From assembly GCA_000818945.1 (NCBI GenBank), contig KN805386.1:319799-365967 (forward strand): a DNA stretch of 46,169 nt. Direction: 5' to 3'. Origin of the DNA: Schizochytrium sp. CCTCC M209059 (lineage: Eukaryota; Sar; Bigyra; Thraustochytrida; Thraustochytriidae). The notes under the pieces are model-generated. The model was given only the letters and a program-made list of their open reading frames with translations. It did not search any database and had not been told where the DNA came from. Below, piece after piece: positions 8,961-19,107 of this stretch. Position numbers and translations under genes: made by a program. How positions within the stretch are numbered: the first letter of the stretch is position 1; each line of letters starts with the position of its first letter.

Positions 8961-10976
8961 ATGGAGGGTGCAAGTGACGCAGACTCGGAGTCGTCGACGG
9001 CCACGGCGCCGGATCATTCACAGCTTGGACTCTTTTCTTGTAAAGGCGCATCGTCACCGCGCTGCCGGGAGAGCTCGCAGCCAGCTGTCGCTCTTTCACC
9101 GAAAACAATCTCCTTGAGCTCAACGCGCTCTCACGGACGAAGGAACGCACGTGTTATGACGACGACAAAATGTTGGGACCTGGGCGTCGCGCGTGTGCGG
9201 AGCAATTTTGACGCTGGTAATCTTGGTGGGGCAGAGTTCCTGAATGCCAAACCCGGGAGTCAAAGACCCAGGCTACGCGTTTGGCCCGCCGCGGACTGCG
9301 AAGATACCGAATTCGAAACGCACTCTCGGACGTGGTTTTACTTTGGTGTAACTGGTCTTCCGACCGGAGCAAAAGTGGAAATTGAAATCGTTCACATGAA
9401 CACACAGAAAGCGCTCTACGCTAATGGCATGAAGCCAGTCTTTTGCACTAATGGAACAGATTGGTCGCGTGTCCCAGGCACGCTTCACACAGAGGACAAC
9501 GGCCCCGATAACTTCGCAATGCATTTCTCACACATTTTTTTCCACGGTCCCCAAGTGGAAACCTTTTTCGCATTTTGCTATCCATACAGCTTTGCGGAGT
9601 GGGAGGCTCGACGCCAAATGCTTCAAGCGCGGTTTGCAGGGCCGTCACAAGAACCAGGAAACGACATTTATTTCCACCGTGAAATTCTCACAAAATCATT
9701 GCAAAATCGACCCGTGGATATTCTCACGATCACAAGCAGTACCGAGAGACCACTTGCACCAGAATCAGACTACATGCAGAGCATGCAAAGCGAGCACGGT
9801 CATTATTTATTCCCAGAGCGTACTCGTATGTCGAGCTGCAAAGAATTCCCAAGCAAGCCCATTGTTTTCGTTAGTGCGCGCGTACACCCTGGCGAGACGC
9901 CGGCCTCGTTCTGTCTCGACGGCCTTTTGGACTTTCTCCTTGACGATAAAGATCCTCGCTCCATCGCGCTGCGCCAGTCCTTTGTCTTCAAGATAGTGCC
10001 CATTCTCAATCCGGACGGCGTTGCGCTCGGGCACTATCGGGCCGACACGCTTGGCCAGAACTTGAATCGATTCTACCACGCCCCCAAACCTTCCAAACAA
10101 CCAGCGGTCGCAGCTGTGGTCGCCCTGGCGTCCTATTATGCTCGCAGTGGGCGTTTTTACATGTACCTGGACCTGCATGCTCATGCATCAAAGCGCGGTT
10201 GTTTCCTCTACGGCAATCATTTTTCTGACGAGGAGGCTCAGGTTGAGAACATGGTCTACTCGCGTCTGGTTGCACTTAACACGCCGTTTCTTGACATCAA
10301 GGCCTGCTCGTTCTCGCAACGCAACATGAGCATGCGAGACACGCGCGACCAAACTGTCTCCAAGGAGGGGTCCGGCCGTGTCGGAATATTTCGCGCTACA
10401 GGTGCTCTGCGGTGCTACACGCTTGAATGCAACTATAACTGCGGACGTGTGCTCAACGAGGTTCCGGCAGCTGCACGGGCACGACGAGAAGAGGATTCTC
10501 GTCTCCAAGAGTCGAATGACACACCGAAACGCCCGCCCTCGCCCGAGCGAATTGTTACCGAGCCGGCATCCAGTATCAAGTATAGTCCAGCGGAGTGGCG
10601 AGATGTGGGCAAGGCATGCGGCGTTGCGCTGCTCGATCTTTGCGGCGGCAATCCGCAATCCCGCGTACCAAGATCCACCTTTAGAACAGTCGAAAACTTG
10701 CGACTTCTCCTGTCGGGGCGCTTGACTCGAACGCGGGCAAAGTCATCAATCAAGAAAAGGACAAAGTCTGCACCAAAAAAATCAGCAGCTCTGTTAGGGC
10801 CTAGTGTGCTCGGGGGCACTCGAATCGATGCCAAGCTGGTTCCCCAAGACGTAGCTTTTGCCGGCAATCAATCCCAACTGCCTTGGAAGTACCAGCATTT
10901 GCAGCAACTGCAGCAGCTGCAGCAGCAGCAGCGACACTTTCGAGGCCAGCCAGGACGTCTCCCCGCGCTTCGTTGA
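8961..10976 (+). CDS. Cytosolic metallocarboxypeptidase, CCP5/AGBL5-like (M14)
   Basis: The protein has 671 residues from ATG 8961; a later ATG at 9156 just before the conserved N-domain is an alternative. The CCP N-terminal beta domain (about 75-230, with WFYFGVTGLPTGAKVEIEIV) precedes an M14 peptidase domain (about 235-500). Zinc ligands are visible in ARVHPGETPASF (H309, E312) and YLDLHAHASKRG (H406). Substrate-binding NLNR (367-370) and the catalytic glutamate in YTLECNYN (E489) are also present. ILNPDGV and the HASKRGCFLYGN block match the CCP5 group, which removes branch-point or C-terminal glutamates from tubulin and acts on axonemes. The C-terminal 170 residues are basic and end in a Gln-rich stretch. 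All catalytic residues are intact, so an active enzyme is expected. Confidence 0.92.
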   Translation: MEGASDADSESSTATAPDHSQLGLFSCKGASSPRCRESSQPAVALSPKTISLSSTRSHGRRNARVMTTTKCWDLGVARVRSNFDAGNLGGAEFLNAKPGSQRPRLRVWPAADCEDTEFETHSRTWFYFGVTGLPTGAKVEIEIVHMNTQKALYANGMKPVFCTNGTDWSRVPGTLHTEDNGPDNFAMHFSHIFFHGPQVETFFAFCYPYSFAEWEARRQMLQARFAGPSQEPGNDIYFHREILTKSLQNRPVDILTITSSTERPLAPESDYMQSMQSEHGHYLFPERTRMSSCKEFPSKPIVFVSARVHPGETPASFCLDGLLDFLLDDKDPRSIALRQSFVFKIVPILNPDGVALGHYRADTLGQNLNRFYHAPKPSKQPAVAAVVALASYYARSGRFYMYLDLHAHASKRGCFLYGNHFSDEEAQVENMVYSRLVALNTPFLDIKACSFSQRNMSMRDTRDQTVSKEGSGRVGIFRATGALRCYTLECNYNCGRVLNEVPAAARARREEDSRLQESNDTPKRPPSPERIVTEPASSIKYSPAEWRDVGKACGVALLDLCGGNPQSRVPRSTFRTVENLRLLLSGRLTRTRAKSSIKKRTKSAPKKSAALLGPSVLGGTRIDAKLVPQDVAFAGNQSQLPWKYQHLQQLQQLQQQQRHFRGQPGRLPALR

Positions 10977-11295
10977 CCATTCTATTTATTCTTGTATTTG
11001 TCCTTCGTCCTGAAGAAAAATTAAATTAAAAAAACTCTGTTGATTGTCTCACGCAAGTCTTTGTAAAAAAAAAAAACAGCAATAACAACAACAGCAACAA
11101 CAACAAGAAGAGGGGGTGAGGGCACCAAGAATATCATTACTCTTTGGCTCCTGCTCTGTATTGTCTTTCGTCATTTTTTTTCTTTTCTTCTTTTACTTGG
11201 AAATTGGCTGGATTCGCAATGCAAATCGTAATCCAAATGTATTGCGATGCACAACTTTCTGATGAATAGACGGAATGAAGAAATACATGAGCGTG
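10977..11295. other. Convergent spacer, AAC-rich
   Basis: These are the 3' flanks of the carboxypeptidase and SPT16. They contain an A-rich run with AATTAAATTAAAA (11020-11032) and an imperfect AAC/AGC microsatellite near 11080-11107. I see no gene. Confidence 0.6.
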
Positions 11296-14200
11296 TTACT
11301 TCTTGCGCCGCCTCTTCGAGTTAATGCGTTCCTCCTCGTCCTTCTCGCGCTCCCGCCGGTTACGCTTTTTATCGTCTTCGGCAGCCTGCTTCTCAAGCTG
11401 GTCCCAGTCCTCGCCTTCATCAGAGAGCTCCTCCGCGCTTGATTCGTCTTCCTCGTCGTCATCATCGATATAGTCGTCCGGGTCATCGTCATCATCGCTA
11501 CTCTCTGCCGCGTCTGACTCGCCAAAGTCTGACTCGGACTCGCCGCCTTCGCCACCTTCTTCCTCCTCATCATCCTCATTGTAGACGTTGAGCACATTCC
11601 AGCCGAGATCCTTCTCCTCGCCGTACTCGTCCTCTTTCTTCCAGAAAATGCCGCGCTCGAGCTCGTCGTAGACACCCTCCATGACGACCTTCCACTTGAG
11701 CGCCTTGGTACCGACAGTGAACGTAATGTTTCCCTTTTCATAGATCCACGTGCGAATGGTGTCAAGTGACTCCATCGGGATGGACGAGATACGCTGCGGG
11801 ACGCCGCTGTTTGGCTTCATTTGCGACTTGAGGACAATCGTCATGTCAAAGTTCTTCATGGACGGTTCAACACGTTCAAAATGAATGTGCTCGATCTCAT
11901 CGAGCGTGATGCAGAACACCGGGTTGCCGCTCAAGTTGCACAAGGTGTTGAGCGTGGGGGTGATCGTGACCATCTCGCGGAACGGGACACCTTCAAAAGC
12001 AAGCTCGGGCGATGGCTTGTCGTAGTCGTCGAGTTCGTCCGTAAAGTCGACCACCTTGCGGCAGAACTTGCGAAACGCGCTGTTGATCTTGCGCTTCATG
12101 AGCTGCTCGCGACGCTCCTCTTCGATCTCATCAGGATCGTACATGTGGCGACGGCGATTGTCCAAGGCCACTGAAGCCTCGACCACCTCCGTGTAGAACT
12201 GCACGTCGTACGTCTTGGTCTTGTTAATGAGAACGGGCGTCCGGAGATGAAAGTGCACCAGGACCTCGTGCTCGCGCTCCTTGCACTCTTGCAGGATAAA
12301 GTGTTTGATGTTGCTGTAGATGAGGTCGAAAACCTCGCCTGTGCGGCCAGCGCGGAAACGAAGACCGTTCACGTGCGCCTGAAGACGGCCGATGCACTTG
12401 CCCTTTCGGACGGGCGGACGCATGCTCACGTCATCGAGAAGGATGTTCTTGCCCTCTTGGCGCTTGTTAATGACGAGAGCCTCCTGCTCGACAATGTCGC
12501 GCTCCATCTCCTTCATGCGCGCCTTTTGTCGCAGCTGCTTTTGCAGCTCCTTAATTTGACGGAATTGACGCGTGAGATTGTGCGGGTCCTTGGAGCGAAA
12601 GGACATTTCCTTGACGTAATGCAGGTTCGGAAACTTGGTCATCACCGTGCGCATGTTCGCCGAGACGTCTTTGGCAAAGGTGTGGCCGCTCGTGGGAAAA
12701 AAGAAATTGAGGCGGAGAATCGTATCAAGCTCCTCGTCCAGCTTGGTCACCGACTTGATGGCCGAAATGTGAAAAGGAATGTGAAAGCCTCCCACCGGAA
12801 CAAAGACGGCCTCGTTTTCACGGTCGCAGTAGATCTGATTTCGCTCCAGCCCGCGCGGATACTCTTCCGGGCTCTTGAAGGCTTCGACGATGCGCTCCTG
12901 CTTTCCGTCCGGACCACTATCGTCGTCCTGGCTGTCTGCGTCAAGACCATCACCGAGGGCCTCCTGGGCCTTCTTGAGCAAAAGCTCCTTTTGTGCCTTG
13001 TCAATCTTGGCATTCATTGAGGCTTGACGCTGCTCACGCTCGCGCTGCTCGTCCGTCTTGGTCGCGCTTCGCGTCACGCGTCTTCCCGACGTGTTGTTGA
13101 CAATGTCTTGAACGCGGTCCTGGTCGTTCTCCTCCTCTTCGCTGCTATCTTCGTCGTCGCTGCTGTCCAGCGTGTAGCGGACATCGTCCAGACTGACGCT
13201 CACCGCGTTCGTGAGCACCTTGGTCGCAGTCTCCTCTACAGCAACCAAGTCGGCAACGAGCATGGAATATTTTCCATCTGGCAACGTTGCTGGTTTGTCG
13301 TCGCTTTTCACTTCGACATTCTCGAGGCCCATTGTGATGGTGAACGTCATTCCAGGCTGCGCAATTTGCTGATTGTCGGCCTTGATGGAAAACGACGGCG
13401 TTTGCAGCTCGAGTCCCGTGCCGTGGCCCAGCGATGGTACGAGTTTGTCCTTGAGCTCGGGCCGAAGGTCAGTAATTGCCTTGACCGCGGCTGCGTGCAC
13501 ATCACCAAGCTTGGCCCCGGGCACAAGCGCATTGAGAAGCGCCGTGCGCCCGGCTTCGAGTGCCTGATACACCTTTTTCTGATCCGACGTGGGGTTGATG
13601 AGGTACGTGCGCGCAATCTGCGCGTGATATTCGGCGTACTTGACCACGATTTGACAAATGATAATGTCCGGCGTCATGGCTTTGTCCAGGCTTTGGGCGC
13701 CGGGTTGAAGATCGTAGGTCCCGCCGCTTTGCACGCTCGGTGCCACTGGCACTTCGAGCTCCTCGGGATCAATGTCCTTGATTTTGAGCTTTTTCGTCGG
13801 GTTGGATAGAGCAGCAGACACGGCGGCACTCACTTTAGCATTCGATACCTCGGCATCGTCGGCAAGGACGGATTCCATCTGCTTGATGAAAGACTTTTTC
13901 ATGGCGCGGCCCGCAATATTTGCCGAGGTTTCGGCGATTTTGAGCTCGTCGCTCATCTTCACCATGAGCGAGGCGCGGAGTCCAACTTTGAGAGAAGTCT
14001 TCTCCACACCTGCACTCTCGAGAGCGTCGTTCCAGCGGCCTGCAAGCTTGGCGTCTTGCCCCTCCTTGAGCAAGGTTGCGAGGCGTTTTCCGTTGAAGCT
14101 GGCCTTGACAGCTTCACTGGCGGCTTTGATCTGCGCGTCCACGGTGTCCTTGGAGAGCTCTTCAAACTTGAGCTCAAGTTCGAGATCGGCGGGCTTGTGC

Positions 14201-14496
14201 TTTTCCACGCTGCTCACATAGGCGATTTTGTTTTTGGCAGAGAGGATGTGCAGACCCTTTTCGGTCATTACCATCAGCATGTTCGGCAGCACCTTGTCAA
14301 AAAGGTACATGTGTACCGAGGCAGCGAGCATGGTGGCCAAGTTATCCGGAGGCTTGCCCATGAGGACAGCCCAGGCGTCAACATTCGCCCACACGCTGTT
14401 CTCCTGATTGCGGCCGCCAAGCCAATCGTTGCGCAGTTTGCGCACGCGCGCCCAGAACGCGCGGCACTGCGACTTGTCCATGGTTGCGTCGCCCAT
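11296..14496 (-). CDS. SPT16: FACT complex large subunit SPT16
   Basis: The protein has 1066 residues from ATG 14496, close to the usual 1030-1050. Domain order matches the family. An aminopeptidase-P-like, catalytically dead N-terminal domain (about 1-460) contains MGKPPDNLATMLAASVHMYLFDKVLPNMLM... and a pita-bread segment PSLGHGTGLEL. It is followed by an acidic linker, the dimerisation domain and the double-PH middle domain (FRAGRTGEVFDLIYSNIKH, HFHLRTPVLINKTKTYDVQF, FCRKVVDFTDELDDYD). The very acidic C-terminal tail that binds H2A-H2B ends in a basic KRRRKK. FACT loosens and reassembles nucleosomes during transcription and replication. No intron is needed across 3.2 kb. Confidence 0.97.
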   Translation of the reverse strand: MGDATMDKSQCRAFWARVRKLRNDWLGGRNQENSVWANVDAWAVLMGKPPDNLATMLAASVHMYLFDKVLPNMLMVMTEKGLHILSAKNKIAYVSSVEKHKPADLELELKFEELSKDTVDAQIKAASEAVKASFNGKRLATLLKEGQDAKLAGRWNDALESAGVEKTSLKVGLRASLMVKMSDELKIAETSANIAGRAMKKSFIKQMESVLADDAEVSNAKVSAAVSAALSNPTKKLKIKDIDPEELEVPVAPSVQSGGTYDLQPGAQSLDKAMTPDIIICQIVVKYAEYHAQIARTYLINPTSDQKKVYQALEAGRTALLNALVPGAKLGDVHAAAVKAITDLRPELKDKLVPSLGHGTGLELQTPSFSIKADNQQIAQPGMTFTITMGLENVEVKSDDKPATLPDGKYSMLVADLVAVEETATKVLTNAVSVSLDDVRYTLDSSDDEDSSEEEENDQDRVQDIVNNTSGRRVTRSATKTDEQREREQRQASMNAKIDKAQKELLLKKAQEALGDGLDADSQDDDSGPDGKQERIVEAFKSPEEYPRGLERNQIYCDRENEAVFVPVGGFHIPFHISAIKSVTKLDEELDTILRLNFFFPTSGHTFAKDVSANMRTVMTKFPNLHYVKEMSFRSKDPHNLTRQFRQIKELQKQLRQKARMKEMERDIVEQEALVINKRQEGKNILLDDVSMRPPVRKGKCIGRLQAHVNGLRFRAGRTGEVFDLIYSNIKHFILQECKEREHEVLVHFHLRTPVLINKTKTYDVQFYTEVVEASVALDNRRRHMYDPDEIEEERREQLMKRKINSAFRKFCRKVVDFTDELDDYDKPSPELAFEGVPFREMVTITPTLNTLCNLSGNPVFCITLDEIEHIHFERVEPSMKNFDMTIVLKSQMKPNSGVPQRISSIPMESLDTIRTWIYEKGNITFTVGTKALKWKVVMEGVYDELERGIFWKKEDEYGEEKDLGWNVLNVYNEDDEEEEGGEGGESESDFGESDAAESSDDDDDPDDYIDDDDEEDESSAEELSDEGEDWDQLEKQAAEDDKKRNRREREKDEEERINSKRRRKK

Positions 14497-14551
14497 CCTC
14501 ACGACCTAATTTCCTCTTGCTCTCCACCAAGGCGATGACGACCAAGAATAC

Positions 14552-14590
<39 letters not shown>

Positions 14591-15277
14591 AACGACGACG
14601 ACGACAGCGACTGCGACTGCAACAGAGACAACGCTCTTCCCGTTAGGTGAACTCTCGCGGCGTTCTCAGCCGCAGCGACCTTGCGAGAAACAGCGATTGG
14701 CCGAGCGCGTTCTCCGCCCGAACACAGCGCCGACGTGCTCCGCCGCGCGCCCTCGCCCGCGCGCGCGCAGGCGCCGTAAGCGAGCGACTCGTACGCCTCG
14801 AGGCCCTCGCGAAACGAGACGAGATGAGATGCGCCCAGATGGTTGGAGCCCCCCCTTCTCCCGGAGGACTCGCTCTCGCCCGAAGCGCCGGCCCGAAGCG
14901 CGCGGGTGACGCGAGCGACGCGCCACACGCGCGTGAGCAGCGGCCTGACTGAATGCAGCCGCGCAGACACGCAGGCACGCTCGCACGCGGGCGAGCAGAC
15001 GAGCAGGCGAGCAGGCGCGCGCGCGCGTGAGCCGGTTGCGGATTTGATTTTCCTTTTTCTGTTTTTATTTGACGCGAAGATTGACTTTGCGGATAGTAGG
15101 AGAGACAATACAGTTAGACACTGCAACCATTTGAAAAATAGACCTAACTAAAATATTAGGTCGCTTTTATTATTTTAGTAACAATGCTTGCTAGTATGCA
15201 CGCCTCACGAGCAAGCCCATCCGCTGGTTCCGTGTGCGTGCTTGCTCAAGGCTCTCGAGCAGGCGCAAAAACGACGC
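14497..15277. promoter_or_regulatory. SPT16 leader and spacer, ACG microsatellite
   Basis: Upstream of SPT16 lies an ACG/AAC trinucleotide tract (14550-14607), then a GC-rich, Arg/Ala-coding-biased stretch in which all frames are open by composition alone. After 15030 the sequence becomes AT-rich, including the nearly palindromic CCTAACTAAAATATTAGG (15143-15160). This last part is the 3' flank of the next minus-strand gene. I call no gene here. Confidence 0.5.
14550..14607. repeat. ACG trinucleotide tract upstream of SPT16
   Basis: ACG repeats with AAC interruptions, about 50 bases before the SPT16 ATG (14496, minus strand). On that strand the tract reads CGT. Confidence 0.9.
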
Positions 15278-16258
15278 TCAGCGATACATGGAAGCGCCGT
15301 TGTTTTCGAGCTGCTCGGCGAGCTGCTTCTGGTTCCGTTCGAGAACGGCGCTAAACCATGATGAGGCTTGCTCGAAAAATTCCCCGGCCGTCTCCGGCAG
15401 CTCCTTGATCCAGACGTTGTGGCCCTCTTCCAGCTTTTCAGCGGAAAGATCGAGGTCGTCGAGGAGCGTCTGAAGCTTCTTGCGAGCCATGCGTCCCTTT
15501 TCCATGTCGCGATGATTACGCAAAGTTGGTGATGGCGGGTTCGCAGACCGCGTCGCATCCGAGTTCCCTGGCGAGGTAGTCAGTTCAATCTCGCTGCCCA
15601 CTTTGGCAAGCTTTTCTGTGTCCATCGCGTTGGGCCGCCCTTCAAGGTTGACCACGAGCACGCCAAGCTTTTCGGACTCGCCATTTCCTGTCAGAGAACG
15701 CGATGAGCCGCTGCTGCGTCCCTTCTGATCGTTCTGCTGCGGGTACGCGTCGATTGCCAAATGGTACGTGAACTGAAACTCTCGTGTCGAGAGCGCCTCG
15801 ATCAGGGCCTCGTCCTCGGTAAACGCCTCGTCGACGCTCTTCTTGATGATGCTCACGAACTCGCTGAGCTCAAGACCGTTCTCCTTTCCATTTTCAATGA
15901 TAAAGTTGTCAAAGGCGTGCTTGGGCAGCTTCGATTGCAGCTCCTTCCACAGGGTCTCCTTTCGCGTCGACTTGGTGGGAGCCATCTTGTCGGGCACAAG
16001 GTTCTTGCCCAGCTCGCGCCGCAGGTCGCCGAAAATGTCGGGCGTGGTGGATGCTAGTCTCTGGTTCCTCGTCCAGGGCAAGAACGGGTCGAAGAGCACC
16101 TTGAGCGCTACCTGGCCACCCCCTGCGCTACGCCACGTCGTCGAGTCTCCGAAGGGCGCCTTGAAGATGAGCTCTCCGGCCGCTGTCGTCGCCGTCAAGG
16201 TCGTCGTCAGGTCTTGGCCGTCCCCGCCCTGGTTCCCGAGGAGCGAGAGGACATCCAT
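15278..16258 (-). CDS. Uncharacterised 326-aa protein
   Basis: I do not recognise a family. The N-terminal 90 residues contain a beta-rich segment (GELIFKAPFG ... GGQVALKVLFDPFLPWTRNQRL). A helical part follows around LWKELQSKLPKHAFDNFIIENGKENGLELSEFVSIIKKSVDEA, which resembles a domain with EF-hand-like or NPH3-like helices but lacks a clean calcium loop. The middle is Ser/Gly-rich. The C-terminus is a probable coiled coil (GRMARKKLQTLLDDLDLSAEKLEEG to QKQLAEQLENNGASMYR). It has no signal peptide or membrane segment. The start ATG at 16258 lies just after a CTG-repeat leader. Codon use matches the neighbouring conserved genes, so it is likely real. Confidence 0.65.
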   Translation of the reverse strand: MDVLSLLGNQGGDGQDLTTTLTATTAAGELIFKAPFGDSTTWRSAGGGQVALKVLFDPFLPWTRNQRLASTTPDIFGDLRRELGKNLVPDKMAPTKSTRKETLWKELQSKLPKHAFDNFIIENGKENGLELSEFVSIIKKSVDEAFTEDEALIEALSTREFQFTYHLAIDAYPQQNDQKGRSSGSSRSLTGNGESEKLGVLVVNLEGRPNAMDTEKLAKVGSEIELTTSPGNSDATRSANPPSPTLRNHRDMEKGRMARKKLQTLLDDLDLSAEKLEEGHNVWIKELPETAGEFFEQASSWFSAVLERNQKQLAEQLENNGASMYR

Positions 16259-16299
16259 CTTGCTTTCTTGCTCTTCTGCTCACGCTCTCACGACGCTGC

Positions 16300-16337
<38 letters not shown>

Positions 16338-17355
16338 ACTCGCTGTTGCCTACCGCTACCGACTTGCTGTTGTTCTTGCTGCTGCCCTGCTTCTCCGGCT
16401 GCTGCGTCCCTGATTGCAGGTCTGCAATATGTGAGTTCGCATGTATCCTTGCTTTCCAGAGCTTCGCTGTAGGCTAGACGCGGAGAGCCGAGTTTGACGC
16501 TCAGACTCGCTCGCTTTACACAAGTCAAAGTTTGTCTGCTGGCTGGACCAATCGGGAGAGACAATCGCACGCTGTAGCTGCCTCAGGTACCTTTTCATAA
16601 ATGTGTGATGCGTTATGATGTTGTGTCTTCTCGAATCTTTGGTATCGGCAGCGACGTGCCCCATTTTTCGACGCTGTCGCGTCCGACCACGCGTGTGCAG
16701 GTGCGTACAGCAGGAAAAAGGGCGCGTTTGTGCGGCAATCCCATGGCGACTAGCTTGTCCCAGGAAATGCGATTTCTAGATTGTCGCTATTTTTGGCTGC
16801 AAACTCGAGCACAATCATTGCATTATGATACTACCTATACCTTTAAGCGCGAGAAAGACGAGGATGCGCGTCAAGGACAGAACACATGTTTGGCGTGCAA
16901 AATGTCGTACTGCGATATTGGACGTTGCCCAAGTCTTGTCCAACGCTCGCTACAATTCCAATTGAACACATGAATTGTTAAAAATCGTGGAGAGGAAACG
17001 AATGCCGCACGCCACGACTTCCCCTCTTGCAGGAGCAGCAGCGATTTTTGTGTGTTGCCTTTTTCCAAGTTCAAGGAAAAAAGAGCACTTGCGCCATGAG
17101 TTATTTGCACTGCAATTTCTCGCACTCCGCGTTTGACCCTCGTAAGCATGCCTTTGCGAAGGGCTGCATGTATCGCTCGCCAAACGACACTTTACCAGGC
17201 TGTTCTCCTAGTCGAGGTGAATGGCCCCAGCCATTGTTTTAGGAAATTCTATGAGGTGGTTAAGACGATGCCACCAAGCCAAGCCAAACCAAGCCAAGCC
17301 AAGCCAAACCAGACCAAAGCAGATCGCCTTGGGAGCATCTGCCCGGACGCCAATC
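16259..17355. promoter_or_regulatory. Divergent spacer between unknown gene and SUMO protease
   Basis: It carries a CTG microsatellite (16295-16336) next to the minus-strand gene and a CCAAG/CCAAA pentamer array (17272-17326) before the protease. The middle (16450-17200) is of ordinary composition; I see no convincing gene there. The frame of 122 codons at 16605-16973 lacks any domain. Confidence 0.5.
17272..17326 (+). repeat. CCAAG/CCAAA pentamer array before the SUMO protease
   Basis: About nine pentamers of the CCAAG or CCAAA type, ending some 30 bases before ATG 17356. This is one reason to prefer that ATG over the one at 17221. Confidence 0.8.
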
Positions 17356-18936
17356 ATGCCTGGCCCCGCGTTGGCAGCGCTGAGCGCGCCTCGGCATCAG
17401 AGTGAAAGCAAGGCGGACGCAGGCGCCGGAGCAAGCTCGACGACACGCTCGGCGGCGTTGCAGTCCTCGTCGCAGACAACAGCATGGAGGACAGCAGGGC
17501 CAGCGCCAACGCCAGCGCCAGTGCCAGAGAACGGCGCAGAGGCTGGTGCGAAACAGCACGCACAACGACAAGGGCGTGGCACACAACCTACGCTCGCAAT
17601 GACGAGGGCCCCGGAGGCAAAGCGCGAGGGGGACGAGCTCGTCGACTCATATTTTGGCAAAGTCACAAACCGCCCGAGTCAGGAGACCCACAAGCAGCGG
17701 TACGAGCAAGCCACGAAGGCAGGCAGCATGAGGATTGATCATGAAATCGCAATGCTTCGACAATTGCTCAAGCCTCGCGAGACTGCGTCGCTGCCTGGTA
17801 GATTACTCGTTGGTTCCAATCCCATGGATATTGACGACGCCCCATCAAGCCACAAGATGACTCTGGCTCCGAGTCTGAGCCGCCTTGCAAGGCCTCACAA
17901 CCCTCGAAAAGATAGTCTCAATGCCAGAGACGCCGAAATGCAAGCTCTCAAAGAAAAATTGGAGAGTTTTGGTCTGCATGCTACGAAGGATCCCGAAGAT
18001 CTTTATCTCGAGGCCAAGGTCTCATACAGGAAGCGAGTGACCTCGGAGCCGTCACTCGCCTATTGTGCCCGCGAATCCGCCAAGATGCGCCGATATCGTG
18101 CGCACGAAAAGGTCCAACATTGGCGCAAGGAGCTCGGGGCCCCATTGCCGGTCCGAGAAGAGCCAGAAGGCCCTGCTGTAGACCTAACCCCCGAATTTAC
18201 CGAAGAAGAAGAAGACATGTACGACAAGGCGATGCACAACAGCGACGAGGACAAGATACTTGTCCAAAAGTTCAACGTCGACCTTTTTGCCAAGCAATTG
18301 TGGTGCCTAAAGGGTCTCGAGTGGCTAAACGACGAGGTCATTAACTTTTACCTTTCGCTTCTGCGTGTCCGCTCTTTGGAACTCATTGAAAGTGGAAGCA
18401 AACCTGCTCTAGCGTGCTACTTTCACCTTTCACTCTTTTACACGAAACTTACCGAGAATGGGCAGTATGATTACAGCCGCGTGAAGCGCTGGACCAAGCG
18501 TGGTTTCCGCAAATGCGATCTTTTCACGCAGGACGTTGTATTCTTTCCGCGAAACATCGGCAACTCACATTGGACGCTCTGCGCCGCCTTCGTCAAAGAG
18601 AAGCGCATCGAGTACTTTGACTCTTTGGCAGGGTCGGGTCGCAACTGCATGACGCATGTCCTGCGTTATCTCGTCGATGAATATAAGGACAAACACGGTG
18701 GCGAGCTTGACACGACGGACTGGGAACTGATCGACCACGGCGATGCTGTTCCGCAGCAAAATAATGGCTCCGATTGCGGCGTCTTTCTGTGTACCTTTTG
18801 CAATTACCTGTCCATGGCACATGAACTTGACTTTTCTGCAGCAGACATGCCCTACATGCGCAAACGAATCGCTGTCGATATTATCAAGGCTGCGAGTACG
18901 TTTGTGATTCCTGGCAGCAGCAGCGATGGTCCCTAA
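17356..18936 (+). CDS. Ulp1/SENP-type SUMO protease (peptidase C48)
   Basis: The protein has 526 residues from ATG 17356. I chose this start because the pentamer array at 17272-17326 is leader-like; ATGs at 17221 (571 residues) and 17599 are alternatives. The N-terminal half is disordered and Ala/Arg/Gln-rich. The C48 catalytic domain spans about the last 230 residues: WLNDEVINFYLSLL opening, His in GNSHWTLC (H405), Asp in YFDSLAG (D422), oxyanion Gln in QQNNGSDCG and nucleophile Cys474. The triad is complete. Enzymes of this type mature SUMO and remove it from targets, often at the nuclear envelope; whether this one processes SUMO or another ubiquitin-like protein cannot be told. It converges on the YDJC-GLT1D1 fusion with a 171-base spacer. 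Confidence 0.92.
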   Translation: MPGPALAALSAPRHQSESKADAGAGASSTTRSAALQSSSQTTAWRTAGPAPTPAPVPENGAEAGAKQHAQRQGRGTQPTLAMTRAPEAKREGDELVDSYFGKVTNRPSQETHKQRYEQATKAGSMRIDHEIAMLRQLLKPRETASLPGRLLVGSNPMDIDDAPSSHKMTLAPSLSRLARPHNPRKDSLNARDAEMQALKEKLESFGLHATKDPEDLYLEAKVSYRKRVTSEPSLAYCARESAKMRRYRAHEKVQHWRKELGAPLPVREEPEGPAVDLTPEFTEEEEDMYDKAMHNSDEDKILVQKFNVDLFAKQLWCLKGLEWLNDEVINFYLSLLRVRSLELIESGSKPALACYFHLSLFYTKLTENGQYDYSRVKRWTKRGFRKCDLFTQDVVFFPRNIGNSHWTLCAAFVKEKRIEYFDSLAGSGRNCMTHVLRYLVDEYKDKHGGELDTTDWELIDHGDAVPQQNNGSDCGVFLCTFCNYLSMAHELDFSAADMPYMRKRIAVDIIKAASTFVIPGSSSDGP

Positions 18937-19107
18937 CAGTTAACAAATTTGAAATTTTAACATTCAGTGTTCCTCTTCTTCTCCTGTTTCCTTTTCTTTT
19001 CACAAGAGCTATCACAAGTTTTTGGAGAGATCGTCTGCTCATGAGAGATTGACAAGAGCAAATGGTGCTATTCGCGTGCAGCATCAGCAGGGAAAGCCAC
19101 GAAAAGC

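Noticed and set aside
12247..13809. Long plus-strand frames antisense to SPT16
   Set aside because: Shadows of the SPT16 gene, with Val/Leu-rich translations typical of antisense reading of acidic coding sequence.
14506..15151. Several long overlapping frames on both strands upstream of SPT16
   Set aside because: All are Arg/Ala/Ser-rich with the ACG tract inside; openness follows from composition, and no frame has a family motif.
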